Source: Streptomyces sp. B3I8 (GTDB lineage: Bacteria > Actinomycetota > Actinomycetes > Streptomycetales > Streptomycetaceae). Taken from it: a stretch of 64,000 bases of DNA. The stretch's first letter is position 1. The number at the start of each line of letters is the position of its first letter. The position numbers were made by a program, and so were the translations under genes. The notes beneath the pieces were generated by a model. It was not told the origin of the DNA. It saw only the letters and a list, made by a program, of their open reading frames with translations, and made no database searches. Positions 14,725-23,302 of this stretch are shown piece by piece. Where the stretch lies: positions 6,895,501 through 6,959,500 of the forward strand of contig NZ_JAUSYN010000002.1 of the NCBI RefSeq assembly GCF_030816915.1. The letters are read 5' to 3'.

Positions 14725-17649
14725 TCAGGCCAGCTGCCGCCGTACCAGTTCGCGCAGGCGGCCGTTCTCCTGGGACAGGAGCTCGCCGGGCGGGCCCTCC
14801 TGCACCACCTTGCCGTCCTCCATGACCACCACACGGTCCGCGTCCAGCACCGTGGAGAGGCGGTGGGCGATGACCACGCGTGTGGCGTTGAGCGCGCGGG
14901 TGCTCTCGATCACCGTGCGCTGCGTGGCGTTGTCCAGCGCGCTCGTCGCCTCGTCGAGGAAGAGGACACGGGGGCGGCGCAGCAGCGCCTGGGCGATCAT
15001 CAGGCGCTGGCGCTGGCCGCCCGAGAGCGAGCCGCTGCCCTGCACGATCGTGTGCAGCCCCATCGGCATCCGGCGGATGTCCTCTCCGAGCCCGGCCAGT
15101 TCGGCCGCCGCCATCGCCTCCTCCGGGGTGCACGGCTCGGTGCCCCGGATGACGTCCAGGATCGACCCCGTCATCGGCTGCGCGTGCTGCAGCACCACCC
15201 CGCACTGCCGCCGTACCGCGGAGCGGTCCAGCGCGGAGAGGTCCTGGCCGTCGTACAGGACGCTGCCGGAGACCGGCCGGTCGAAGCCGATCAGCAGCCG
15301 CAGCAGCGTCGACTTGCCGCAGCCGCTCGGCCCGACGACCGCCACGAACTCGCCCGGCCGGACGGCGAACGACACGTCGTCCAGGACGAGCGGGCCGTCG
15401 TCGCCGTACCGGAACGACAGCCGCCGCGCCTCCAGCGCCCCGCTCAGTTCGCCCGGGGGTGTGCTGCCGGAACGGACCTCGGGCGGGGTGTCGAGCACCG
15501 GGCGGATCTCCTCCAGGAGCGGCAGCGCGGCCACCGCCGACACGAACGCGCCGGTGAGTTGGGTCACCGAGGTGAGCACCATGGTCACAGCGGTGCTGAA
15601 GGTGAGGAACGCCGCCGCCGACAGGGACCCGCGCGCCGGACCGGCCAGCAGCATGAACATCAGCAGCGAGCACAGCGGCAGATAGACCGCGCCCAGCACG
15701 GTGTTGAGGTTCTTGATCCCGCCCACCCCGCGCTGCAGTTCCCGGCTGCGCGCGAACTGCCGTGCCCAGGCGGCGTAGGCGTAGTTCTCGGCCGCCGCGA
15801 CCCGCAGCTTCGGCAGCCCCCGCAGGGTCTGGTACGCCTGGTTGTTCAGCTTGTTGGTGAGCACGTTCAGCCGCCGCTGCCAACGCACCTGCCACAGCCC
15901 GAGCCCCAGGAACACGGCGGCGATCACCACCAGCATGCCGAGCGCGGCCAGCGCCAGCGGCACGCTGTACCACAGGAGCAGGCCGAAGTTCATCGCGCCG
16001 ACGGTCACCGACTGCACGAGCACCGGCGCGATTCCGGCGAGCAGCCGCCGGATCGCGCTCACCCCCATCGCGGCGCTTGCCAGTTCGCCGGTGGACCGCT
16101 CGGCGAAGAACGCGGTCGGCAGCCGCAGCAGCCTGTCCCACACGGCCGGCTGGAGCGTCGCCTCGATGCGGCCCTCCAGGCGCAGCAGCGTCATGTTCTG
16201 CAGCAGCGTGAACGCCGCCGAGACGACGCCCGCCACGATCACCGCCAGGCACATCCGGCCGATCAGGTCCTCGCGGGCCCGCGGCACGAACGAGCCGAGC
16301 ACCTTGCCGGTGGCCACCGGCACCAGCGCGCCGATCGTGAGCGTCACCACGGTGCTCAGCAGCAGCCGGCCCAGGTCGCGGCGGCTGCCGCGCAGCACGA
16401 ACCGGGCGAGCCGCGGCAGGGACAGCCGCCGCTCGGGCAGCGGGCGGTAGAACATCACCGCCCCCGGTTCGAACTCCACCGCGTTGACCTTCTCCACCGG
16501 CGTCTCGCGCCCCGTCGCCGGGTGCACCGCGACATAGCCGCCGCGCCGCCACAGCAGCGCCACCGGCGCCCCGGACAGGGCCCGCCGGCCCACCAGCGGA
16601 CCGATGTCCTCCCGCCACCAGCGTCCGGCCAGCCGCACGGTCCGGGTGCGCACCCGGGAGGCGAGGGCGATGCGCTCCACCGGGTCGAGGCGTTCGCTGC
16701 CGGCGCCGCCCCGCGCGGGGTCGGTGAGGGCCAGGCCGGCCGCCTCGGCGACCAGCGCGCACACGGCGTAGGTGGCGTCCGTGTCGGCGGCCGTGGCGCG
16801 CCGGCCGGCTGCGCCGGTCGCACCGGTCGTGGGGCCGAGGGAGGCGAGCAGCGTCCGGTCGGCCTGCGCGCGGGCCGCCTCACCGGCGCGGATGCCCGCC
16901 GCCGTACGGTTCTCGTGGCCGCGTTCCAGTTCCTCTATCCACCGGTCGAGCGTGGTCAGCAGCCGGTACTGCTGGTCGACCAGGCCCTGCCACAGCCCCG
17001 GGTCCATCAGCAGGTCGGCCGCGGCCTCGGCCCCGTACAGCGAGCCGTACGCCACGCTGCCCGGGGGCACCTGCATCCAGAACACGTCGTCGTCCGCGGG
17101 CGTGGCCGCCGCCTCGCCCGCCATCGGCGCCTGGAACAGGACGGACAGCCCGCGGCCGACGCCGAGCGCCAGGGCGTGCTCCAGCGGGCTGGTGGCCGGC
17201 GGCACGTACTGCGGGTTGCCGTAGGCGTCGTAGGACCAGGTCGCCGTCTCCGCCTGCTGGTACAGCTCGCGCAGCGCGATGCGGCGCACCGCGCACTCCC
17301 GCACCGGGCGTGCGACCAGGGTGTGGCGCGGCCCCGCGACCGGGCCGAGCAGCAGCGCCCCCGGCTCCAGCCGGCCCAGGTGGTGCCAGTGTCCCTGAGC
17401 GGCCGCGTCCACCGCGTACAGGTCCAGCGCGCCGGACGTCACCAGCCACAGCACCTGGGGGCCGTCCAGATCCAGCCGGGACCCGTCCGCCGCGCGGTCC
17501 AGGGAGGTGCCGAGCCCGCCGAGGGCGGACAGCACCGGGTCGACCTCGCCCGCGTGGCCCACTTGGTCCGCGTGGGGCGCGTGATCCATGTGGTTCGTGT
17601 GGCCCGAACGGTCCGCGTGGGCCGTGTGGCCCCTTTGCTCCGGAATCAC
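14725..17649 (-). CDS. NHLM-type bacteriocin ABC exporter (permease-ATPase, no peptidase)
   Basis: 974 aa from GTG. N-terminal ~390 residues are soluble: an opening His-rich stretch, a cNMP-binding-like beta-roll (about 40-130) and a helical region. Then a degenerate C39-like/linker region (about 330-400), six membrane helices (about 410-700) and an ABC domain with VVGPSGCGKSTLL (Walker A, about 760), LSGGQRQRLMIAQAL and VLFLDEATSALD. This is the second, peptidase-free exporter seen in NHLM/NHLP microcin-type loci. Its start is one base after the stop of the C39 exporter, so the two are translationally coupled and may work as a heterodimer. Confidence 0.9.
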   Translation of the reverse strand: MIPEQRGHTAHADRSGHTNHMDHAPHADQVGHAGEVDPVLSALGGLGTSLDRAADGSRLDLDGPQVLWLVTSGALDLYAVDAAAQGHWHHLGRLEPGALLLGPVAGPRHTLVARPVRECAVRRIALRELYQQAETATWSYDAYGNPQYVPPATSPLEHALALGVGRGLSVLFQAPMAGEAAATPADDDVFWMQVPPGSVAYGSLYGAEAAADLLMDPGLWQGLVDQQYRLLTTLDRWIEELERGHENRTAAGIRAGEAARAQADRTLLASLGPTTGATGAAGRRATAADTDATYAVCALVAEAAGLALTDPARGGAGSERLDPVERIALASRVRTRTVRLAGRWWREDIGPLVGRRALSGAPVALLWRRGGYVAVHPATGRETPVEKVNAVEFEPGAVMFYRPLPERRLSLPRLARFVLRGSRRDLGRLLLSTVVTLTIGALVPVATGKVLGSFVPRAREDLIGRMCLAVIVAGVVSAAFTLLQNMTLLRLEGRIEATLQPAVWDRLLRLPTAFFAERSTGELASAAMGVSAIRRLLAGIAPVLVQSVTVGAMNFGLLLWYSVPLALAALGMLVVIAAVFLGLGLWQVRWQRRLNVLTNKLNNQAYQTLRGLPKLRVAAAENYAYAAWARQFARSRELQRGVGGIKNLNTVLGAVYLPLCSLLMFMLLAGPARGSLSAAAFLTFSTAVTMVLTSVTQLTGAFVSAVAALPLLEEIRPVLDTPPEVRSGSTPPGELSGALEARRLSFRYGDDGPLVLDDVSFAVRPGEFVAVVGPSGCGKSTLLRLLIGFDRPVSGSVLYDGQDLSALDRSAVRRQCGVVLQHAQPMTGSILDVIRGTEPCTPEEAMAAAELAGLGEDIRRMPMGLHTIVQGSGSLSGGQRQRLMIAQALLRRPRVLFLDEATSALDNATQRTVIESTRALNATRVVIAHRLSTVLDADRVVVMEDGKVVQEGPPGELLSQENGRLRELVRRQLA

Positions 17650-17650
17650 G

Positions 17651-19915
17651 TCACCGCTCCCTGACCAGGGCCGCGTACGCCCCGCCGGCCGCGACCAGTT
17701 GCGCGTGCCGGCCGCGTTCGACGATCGTGCCGCGGTCGAGGACCACGATCTCGTCGCTGTCGCGCACGGTGCTCAGCCGGTGCGCGATCACCACGCAGGC
17801 GCAGCCGCGCCGCCGCAGGTTGTCCATGACGACCTGTTCGGTCTCCGCGTCCAGCGCGCTGGTCACCTCGTCCAGCACCAGGATGCTCGGGTCGCGCACC
17901 AACGCCCGCGCGATCTCGAGACGTTGGCGCTGACCGCCGGAGAAGTTGCGGCCGTCCTGCTCGACCCGGCTGTGGATCCCGCCCGGGCGGCGCGCGACGA
18001 CCTCGTACAGTGCCGCGTCCCGCAGCGCCGCCACCACCGCCTCGTCGGGCACCGAGGGGTCCCACAGCGCCACGTTGTCGCGGACCGAGCCCTCGAAGAG
18101 GAACACGTCCTGGTCGACGAAGGAGACGGAGGCGGCGAGCGCGCCGCGCGGGATGTCGTCGAGGCGCTGTCCGTCGATCCGGATGACGCCCTCCCACGGC
18201 GTGTACAGACCCGCGATCAGCCTGGACACCGTCGACTTGCCGCTGCCCGAGCCGCCCACCAGCGCCACCTGCCGGCCCGGCCCGACGGTCAGGTCGAACC
18301 CGGTGAGCAGCGGCTCGTCGAGCGGGCTGTAGCCGAAGGAGACGTTCGCCAGCTCGACGTGCCCCTGGAGCCGTCGCGTGGACGTCCGGCCGGTGCCCCG
18401 GGTGTGCAGCGGGTCGGCGCGGAAACTCTCCACGTCCTTGAGCCGGGCCACGTCCGCCGCGAAGTCCTGGACCCGGCCCGCCACCCCGTTGAGCCGGGTC
18501 AGCGGCGCGGTGAACCGGGCGACCAGTGCCTGGAAGGCGACCAGCAGCCCCACCGAGAGATGCCCCTCGACCGCGCGCAGCCCGCCGATCCACAGGATCA
18601 GCGCGCTGTTCAGCGTGGCGAGCGTCGGCGCCACCACGCCCAGCCAGGCGCTCGGCACCCCGAGGCGCTGCTGCTCCTCCAGCGTGGTGGCGTGCTGCCC
18701 GGCCCAGGTGCGGAAGTAGCCGTCCTCGCCGCCGGTCGCCTTCATCGTCTCGATCAACTGCAGGCCCGTATAAGCGGTGTTGGTGAGCCGTGCGGTGTCC
18801 GCGCGCAGCTTCGCCGTCCGGGTCGCCCGCAGCCGTACGACGACCCGCATCGCCACGATGTTGAGCAGCGCCACCCCGATGCCGACGAAGGTGAGCTGGG
18901 GGTCGTAGGTGTAGAGCAGCAGCGCGTACAGCACGACGACCACCGCGTCCACGCCCGCCGCCGCCAGGTCCCGGGCGAGGGTCTCGGCGACGGCGTCGTT
19001 GGAGCCGAGGCGCTGGACGAGGTCGGCGGGGCTGCGCTGGGCGAAGAACGTGACCGGCAGCCGCAGCAGATGGCGCAGGAAGCGGGCGCTGGACAGGGTG
19101 GAGGAGATGAGCCGGCCGCGCAGCAGATTGGCCTGTTGCAGCCAGGTCAGCACCACCGTGAGCAGCACGCACGCCGCCATGGAGGCGAACAGCACGCCCA
19201 GCGAGGAGGTCTGCCCGCCGATGAGGAAGGTGTCGATGTACGTACGGCTCAGCGCGGGCACGGCCGCCCCGACCACCACCAGCAGCAGGCTGGCCAGGAC
19301 GGCGGCGGGCAGCGTGCCCGCGGTGCCGCGCAGCCGCGCCGGGAGCGCACCGAACACCCCGGGACGGCGGCCGCCCTCGGTGAAGCTCTCGCCGGGTTCC
19401 ATGACGAGGACGACCCCGGTGAAACCGGTGTCGAACTCCTCCCTCGGCACGAACCGGCGGCCCTTTCCGGGGTCGTTGACGAACACACCGCGCCGGCCGA
19501 AGCGGCGGCCGGTGCCGTCGTAGACGACGTAGTGGTTGAACTCCCAGAACAGGATGGCGGGCGCCGCCACCTCGGCGAGGGCGGCGGTGTCCATCTGCAT
19601 GCCTTTGGCGGTCAGCCCGTAACTGCGCGCCGCCTTCAGGAGGTTGCTCGCGCGTGAGCCGTCGCGGGAGACGCCGCAGGCGATCCGCAGCTCCTCCAGC
19701 GGCACGTGCCGGCCGTAGTGGCCGAGCACCATGGCCAGGGAGGCGGCCCCGCACTCCACCGCCTCCATCTGCAGCACGGTGGGGGTGCGCACGGTGCGGC
19801 GCCGCCCCCGCGGGGTGCGGGGGGTGCCGCTCGGCCGGGTGCGCCTCGGCGGGGCCGCGCGGCGCCGGCCGCGCGGGGGGAGGGTTTCCTGTGCAGGGGT
19901 CACGGCAGCAGCCAA
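17651..19915 (-). CDS. C39-peptidase ABC exporter (double-glycine leader processing)
   Basis: 754 aa. After a basic leader of ~45 residues comes a C39 peptidase: QMEAVECGAASLAMVLGHYG with catalytic Cys near residue 55, FNHYVVYDG with the His and NDPGKG with the Asp. Six membrane helices follow (about 200-470), then an ABC domain with VGGSGSGKST, FSGGQRQRLEIARAL and ILVLDEVTSALD. Such proteins cut precursor peptides after a Gly-Gly at the leader end while exporting them. It overlaps the adaptor gene by 16 nt and is followed at once by the second exporter. The precursor with a matching VSGG site is 955 nt upstream in the same direction. Confidence 0.94.
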   Translation of the reverse strand: MAAAVTPAQETLPPRGRRRAAPPRRTRPSGTPRTPRGRRRTVRTPTVLQMEAVECGAASLAMVLGHYGRHVPLEELRIACGVSRDGSRASNLLKAARSYGLTAKGMQMDTAALAEVAAPAILFWEFNHYVVYDGTGRRFGRRGVFVNDPGKGRRFVPREEFDTGFTGVVLVMEPGESFTEGGRRPGVFGALPARLRGTAGTLPAAVLASLLLVVVGAAVPALSRTYIDTFLIGGQTSSLGVLFASMAACVLLTVVLTWLQQANLLRGRLISSTLSSARFLRHLLRLPVTFFAQRSPADLVQRLGSNDAVAETLARDLAAAGVDAVVVVLYALLLYTYDPQLTFVGIGVALLNIVAMRVVVRLRATRTAKLRADTARLTNTAYTGLQLIETMKATGGEDGYFRTWAGQHATTLEEQQRLGVPSAWLGVVAPTLATLNSALILWIGGLRAVEGHLSVGLLVAFQALVARFTAPLTRLNGVAGRVQDFAADVARLKDVESFRADPLHTRGTGRTSTRRLQGHVELANVSFGYSPLDEPLLTGFDLTVGPGRQVALVGGSGSGKSTVSRLIAGLYTPWEGVIRIDGQRLDDIPRGALAASVSFVDQDVFLFEGSVRDNVALWDPSVPDEAVVAALRDAALYEVVARRPGGIHSRVEQDGRNFSGGQRQRLEIARALVRDPSILVLDEVTSALDAETEQVVMDNLRRRGCACVVIAHRLSTVRDSDEIVVLDRGTIVERGRHAQLVAAGGAYAALVRER

Positions 19916-20706
19916 TCGAGGGGACGCCGGTCGGTCAGCCGGACCGAGGCGGTGGCCGTGGTCATCGAGGTGAGCCGGAACGGCGGTCCGTCCGCGGACG
20001 ACCAGCGGTAACCGCTCTTCGTGGTGGACGAGGTCGGCAGCCGTACCAGGACGGCCACCGGGGGGCCGTCCGCGGTGAACTGCCGGGCGAGCGAGCTGTC
20101 GCCGAGGAACGCGGCGATCCGGGTACGGGTCTGGGCGGTGCGGTCGACCCGGACGACCCGCCCGCGCAGCACCCCGTACCGCTGGGCGGGCGCCGACTGC
20201 ACGGTGAGATCGACGACCGCGTTCTCCGGGACGGAGGCCGCGTTCCGCGCGGGGACGTACACCGTCGCGTACAGCGGGTCGTCGGCGTGCGCGACCTTCT
20301 CCACGGCGGCGATGTCCGTACCGGCCTGCACGATGCGGCCGATGTCGGCGGCGAGCGCGGAGATCCGTCCCGCGGCGACCGTACGCACCACCGCGTCACC
20401 CTCGCGCGTACGGACCTTGACGACCGGGGCGCCGGCGGACAGCCGTTCGCCCTCCTTCACCAGGACCGCGGTCACCTGCCCGGCGACAGGGCTCTGCAGG
20501 ACGTAACTGCCCTCCGCGTGGGTGAGGACGGCGGGGGCGTCGACGGTGGACGGCACCGAGCCGGTGACCGCCCACACCGAGGCGGCCGCCATGACGAGGA
20601 CGGTCACGCAGAGCACCAGCCAGCCCTGCGGGCGGGCCAGCCGCACCGGGAGATCGAGCTCCTCGGGCGACTGCAGCTTGGCGAGGGCCTGCTGTCGGAA
20701 CTGCAC
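19900..20706 (-). CDS. HlyD-family secretion adaptor (NHLM type)
   Basis: 268 aa. One N-terminal membrane anchor (about 28-50, GWLVLCVTVLVMAAASVWAVTG), then a lipoyl/barrel-sandwich pair (SPVAGQVTAVLVKEGERLSAGAPVVKV and AGRISALAADIGRIVQAGTDIAAV) and a beta-barrel domain. It lacks the long coiled-coil hairpin of Gram-negative HlyD, consistent with a single-membrane organism. It should connect the two ABC exporters to the outside. First of the three export genes; its stop lies within the next gene. Confidence 0.9.
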   Translation of the reverse strand: MQFRQQALAKLQSPEELDLPVRLARPQGWLVLCVTVLVMAAASVWAVTGSVPSTVDAPAVLTHAEGSYVLQSPVAGQVTAVLVKEGERLSAGAPVVKVRTREGDAVVRTVAAGRISALAADIGRIVQAGTDIAAVEKVAHADDPLYATVYVPARNAASVPENAVVDLTVQSAPAQRYGVLRGRVVRVDRTAQTRTRIAAFLGDSSLARQFTADGPPVAVLVRLPTSSTTKSGYRWSSADGPPFRLTSMTTATASVRLTDRRPLDWLLP

Positions 20707-20783
20707 GGGGCTACTGCCTCACCTGGTGGGTGACGAACGGCGGAACGGGGCGGGCACCCGGCGGTCCCGGGACATGGGGGCGG

Positions 20784-20850
20784 GCATCGGGACGTCCCGA
20801 TGCATGGGGCGGGCACCGGGACGTCCCGGAACCGGGGGGCGGTTCCGGGA
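20784..20850. promoter_or_regulatory. Hairpin cluster between precursor and exporter genes
   Basis: Three stem-forming units in 67 bp: a perfect 20-bp palindrome at 20784-20803 centred on GGGACGTCCC, a 14-bp palindrome at 20816-20829 with the same core, and TCCCGGAACC/GGTTCCGGGA arms (20824-20833, 20841-20850) with a 7-nt loop. A third, imperfect GGGACGTCC lies at 20847-20855. The position just after the precursor stop suggests a partial terminator that lets the precursor be made in excess of its exporter, or an mRNA-stabilising structure. Confidence 0.7.
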
Positions 20851-20870
20851 CGTCCGCGAGCGGGGCTCGG

Positions 20871-21086
20871 TCAGAGACCGGCGACCAGGCCGGTGACCGG
20901 GGCGGTGTTCAGGCCCGTGACACCCTCGACGGTGTTGACGGCCGTGTTCACCACACCGGACACCGGGGCGACGCCGTCCACCAGGCCGGTGACGGTGCCG
21001 ACGGCGTGGAGGGACAGCCCGCCCGAGACGGCGTCGAGGTCGGCGTCCGAGATCTCGGCGGTCTCGACCTGGGGGGTGGAGTTCAT
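20871..21086 (-). CDS. Double-glycine leader precursor peptide
   Basis: 71 aa from ATG 21086, with AAGGGAAG seven bases upstream. Leader MNSTPQVETAEISDADLDAVSGG ends in SGG, preceded by the acidic/hydrophobic pattern (ISDADLDAV) typical of class II peptide leaders cut by C39 peptidases. Predicted product is 48 residues starting LSLHAVGTV, made almost only of Gly, Val, Thr, Ala, Leu, Asn and Pro, with no Cys and no aromatic residue, and with repeated VTGL, NTAV/NTVE and GVxPVSG-like units. The lack of Cys rules out lanthionine or disulfide rings. No modifying enzyme is encoded nearby. It is in the same orientation as, and 164 nt ahead of, the adaptor gene. Confidence 0.85.
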   Translation of the reverse strand: MNSTPQVETAEISDADLDAVSGGLSLHAVGTVTGLVDGVAPVSGVVNTAVNTVEGVTGLNTAPVTGLVAGL

Positions 21087-21717
21087 CAGGGAACTTCCCT
21101 TCGTAAGTGTGTGCAACAAGGGGGGAGCGGCCCCCATCGCCGGCAGATGGCCTCTGCGGACAGTGGTCGGCCGCGTTCCGCGGACGGTCGGGCCCTGTGT
21201 GAGACGAGGCCGTGGGGGTGACCGCCGCGGTGCGATGGATCAAAGCACGACCCCGCGCCGGGCTTCCACCCGACAGCGACGCTCACCAGCACGGACGCCG
21301 GAGGGACGGCTCGTCGGGTGCAGACGCGGGCACGTCGCGCCGGTCACTTCTTCACATGCTGCGCGGCATCGCCGCGTCTCCTCCCTTGCGGAGCGCCCCG
21401 CACGAGGGGGCGTCCTCCCCCGCGGGCGCCGACCGGTGCCGGGGATGTGGACGGTCGTGGCGACCGGTGACCCCGTTGCGTATTCGATGTGCAGATTTGC
21501 TGAAGCCGACGTTCCGCTCCATCGCAAATGCGGAGGGTGCCCCTCCGGTGACGGACCGTCGGAGCGTCGCGGGCGTCACGGAACCGGTCAAATCGGATCG
21601 CCCGAAAGACATTTGAACATCCGACAGCTCTCTCGCGTACCAACGGGCAACAAGGCGTCCCCAGCCCGCTGCCGCACGGCGGCGAACACGCGACTTGGTC
21701 CCCCAGGAGGTCCAGAG
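21087..21717. promoter_or_regulatory. 631-nt divergent region between precursor and protease genes
   Basis: No gene is supported here. It must carry the promoters of the peptide-export operon (leftward) and of the streptogrisin-type protease (rightward). AT-rich pockets lie at 21480-21530, where GATTTGC and GCAAATGC form a loose inverted repeat, and at 21595-21630. The open frames through it lack ribosome sites and have atypical third-position composition. Confidence 0.55.
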
Positions 21718-23037
21718 TTGAGTCACAAACGCATACCCAAGCGCAAAGCCGTCATCGCGGTGGGTGGCGTCGCGGCACTCGGAGCGGCGGCGCTCCTGCT
21801 GCCCAACGCCAACGCCTCGCAGACGGACTCGGACGACACCACGCCCAGAACGTTCAAGGCGGTCGACGTCCCCGCCCTCTCCTCCCGGCTCCAGGACCGG
21901 CTCGGCGACACCTTCGCGGGCGCCTACTACGACGCGGACACCAAGCGGATCGTCGTCAACGTCGTGGGTGACGACGACAGCACGATGAACGCCGTCCAGG
22001 AGGCGGGCGCGGTACCGCACCAGGTGCGCAACAGCACCGACGCGCTCGAGAACGCCGCGAAGACGCTGCGTACGGACGCCACGATCCCCGGCACGGCCTG
22101 GGCGGTCGACCCGAAGACCAACGAGATCCGGGTCACCGCCGACAGCACCGTCACCGGCGCCACGTGGGACAAGCTCCAGTCGACCGTCAAGAGCCTCGGC
22201 TCCGGCATGGCGACCCTCAAGAAGTCCGAGGGCACCTTGAAGACGTTCGTCTCCGGCGGCGACGCCATCTTCGGCGGCAACGCGCGCTGCTCCCTCGGCT
22301 TCAACGTCACCGCGGGCGACGGCAGCCCGGCGTTCCTGACGGCGGGTCACTGCGGGGTCGCGGCGGACCAGTGGGCAGACGACCAGAACGGACAGCCCAT
22401 CGCCGCGGTCGACCAGGCCACCTTCCCCGGTGACGGCGACTTCTCCCTGGTCAAGTACGACGACCCGGCCACGCAGGCGCCCAGCGAGGTGAACGTGGGC
22501 GGCGGTCAGGTCGTGAAGATCACCCAGGCCGCGGAGGCGACGGTCGGGCAGCAGGTGTTCCGGATGGGCAGCACCACGGGGCTGCACGACGGATCGGTGC
22601 TCGGCCTCGACGCCACGGTGAACTATGCCGAGGGAACGGTGACCGGGCTCATCCAGACCGACGTGTGCGCGGAGCCGGGGGACAGCGGGGGGTCGCTGTT
22701 CACCCAGGACGGCAGCGCGGTCGGGCTCACGTCCGGGGGCAGCGGGGACTGCACGGCGGGGGGCGAGACGTTCTTCCAGCCGGTGACGACCGCGTTGCAG
22801 GCGACGGGGGCGACGTTGGGGGACGGCGGGGGTGATCAGGCCGGCGGTCAGGCGGGTGACCAGGCCGGTGACCAGGCAGGCGATCAGAGTGGTGACCAGG
22901 CCGGTGACCAGGCCGGTGGGGACGCGCAGGCCGGTGGGGACGCGCAGGCCGGTGGGGACGCGCAGGCCGGTGGGGACGCGCAGGCCGGCGGGGCCGGGCT
23001 GGAGTCGGCGCACCACGGGCACCGGCGCGGTCGCTGA
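21718..23037 (+). CDS. Secreted streptogrisin-type serine protease with repetitive C-terminus
   Basis: 439 aa from TTG 21718, which follows AGGAGG by 7 nt. Signal peptide: KRIPKRK then a hydrophobic run ending near ANA (residue about 35). A propeptide (about 36-175) is typical of alpha-lytic/streptogrisin proteases. The catalytic domain shows TAGHCG (His), GDFSLVKYD (Asp) and EPGDSGGSLF (Ser), with Cys pairs at NARC and GHC. From about residue 370 the chain is a low-complexity tail: GDQA-type repeats then four DAQAGG units, ending HHGHRRGR. The tail has no fold I recognise and may bind wall or substrate. Divergent from the peptide-export operon. Confidence 0.93.
   Translation: MSHKRIPKRKAVIAVGGVAALGAAALLLPNANASQTDSDDTTPRTFKAVDVPALSSRLQDRLGDTFAGAYYDADTKRIVVNVVGDDDSTMNAVQEAGAVPHQVRNSTDALENAAKTLRTDATIPGTAWAVDPKTNEIRVTADSTVTGATWDKLQSTVKSLGSGMATLKKSEGTLKTFVSGGDAIFGGNARCSLGFNVTAGDGSPAFLTAGHCGVAADQWADDQNGQPIAAVDQATFPGDGDFSLVKYDDPATQAPSEVNVGGGQVVKITQAAEATVGQQVFRMGSTTGLHDGSVLGLDATVNYAEGTVTGLIQTDVCAEPGDSGGSLFTQDGSAVGLTSGGSGDCTAGGETFFQPVTTALQATGATLGDGGGDQAGGQAGDQAGDQAGDQSGDQAGDQAGGDAQAGGDAQAGGDAQAGGDAQAGGAGLESAHHGHRRGR
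22912..22983 (+). repeat. Four perfect 18-bp repeats in the protease gene
   Basis: Unit GCCGGTGGGGACGCGCAG, encoding A-G-G-D-A-Q, four identical copies in a row, preceded (about 22845-22911) by degenerate 12-nt GGTGACCAGGCC units. Perfect identity implies recent expansion; being a multiple of 3, changes in number would stay in frame. Confidence 0.92.
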
Positions 23038-23067
23038 CGGGTGAGGCGGGGGTCCGCGAAGAACAAT

Positions 23068-23297
23068 TCTCTCGCCCCCGCCGCCCTTGCCCTTCCCGTC
23101 CCTCGAGGGGCGCTGCCCCTTCGACCCCGGACGTGGCGGTTGGTGGGTGGTTGCTCGCGCGGTTCCCCGCGCCCCCGGAAGGGGCGCGGGGCTGTGTCGA
23201 CATGCGGCCCCGCCACGTGGGCGCGATCTTTCCGGGAGTCCGGGGGCGGAGCCCCCCTGGGAGGGGAAGGGCAGGGGCGGCGGGGGCGGAGAAGGAC
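23068..23297. repeat. Dispersed intergenic element, copy C (full palindromic form)
   Basis: Left end CGCCCCCGCCGCCCTTGCCC and right end, near 23270-23293, GGGCAGGGGCGGCGGGGGCG are inverted copies. Inside are GCGCGGTTCCCCGCGCCCCC and GGGGCGGAGCCCCCCTGGG. It fills the gap between two convergent genes and ends 6 nt from the phosphatase stop. Confidence 0.8.
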
Positions 23298-23302
23298 CGG
23301 CC

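Noticed and set aside
13768..17664. A 1298-aa open frame on the plus strand opposite the exporter and phosphatase genes
   Set aside because: Gln/Arg/His-rich antisense shadow produced by high GC; the minus strand holds motifs of well-known families through the same interval.
17588..19657. A 689-aa plus-strand frame opposite the C39 exporter
   Set aside because: Same cause; repeated Gln/Val/Arg composition and no domain pattern.
21212..21616. A 134-aa frame in the divergent region before the protease
   Set aside because: No ribosome site, composition unlike the neighbouring genes, and it crosses the likely promoter region.
22912..22983. Regular 18-bp repeats considered as a CRISPR array
   Set aside because: No spacers; repeats are contiguous, in frame and inside a protease gene.
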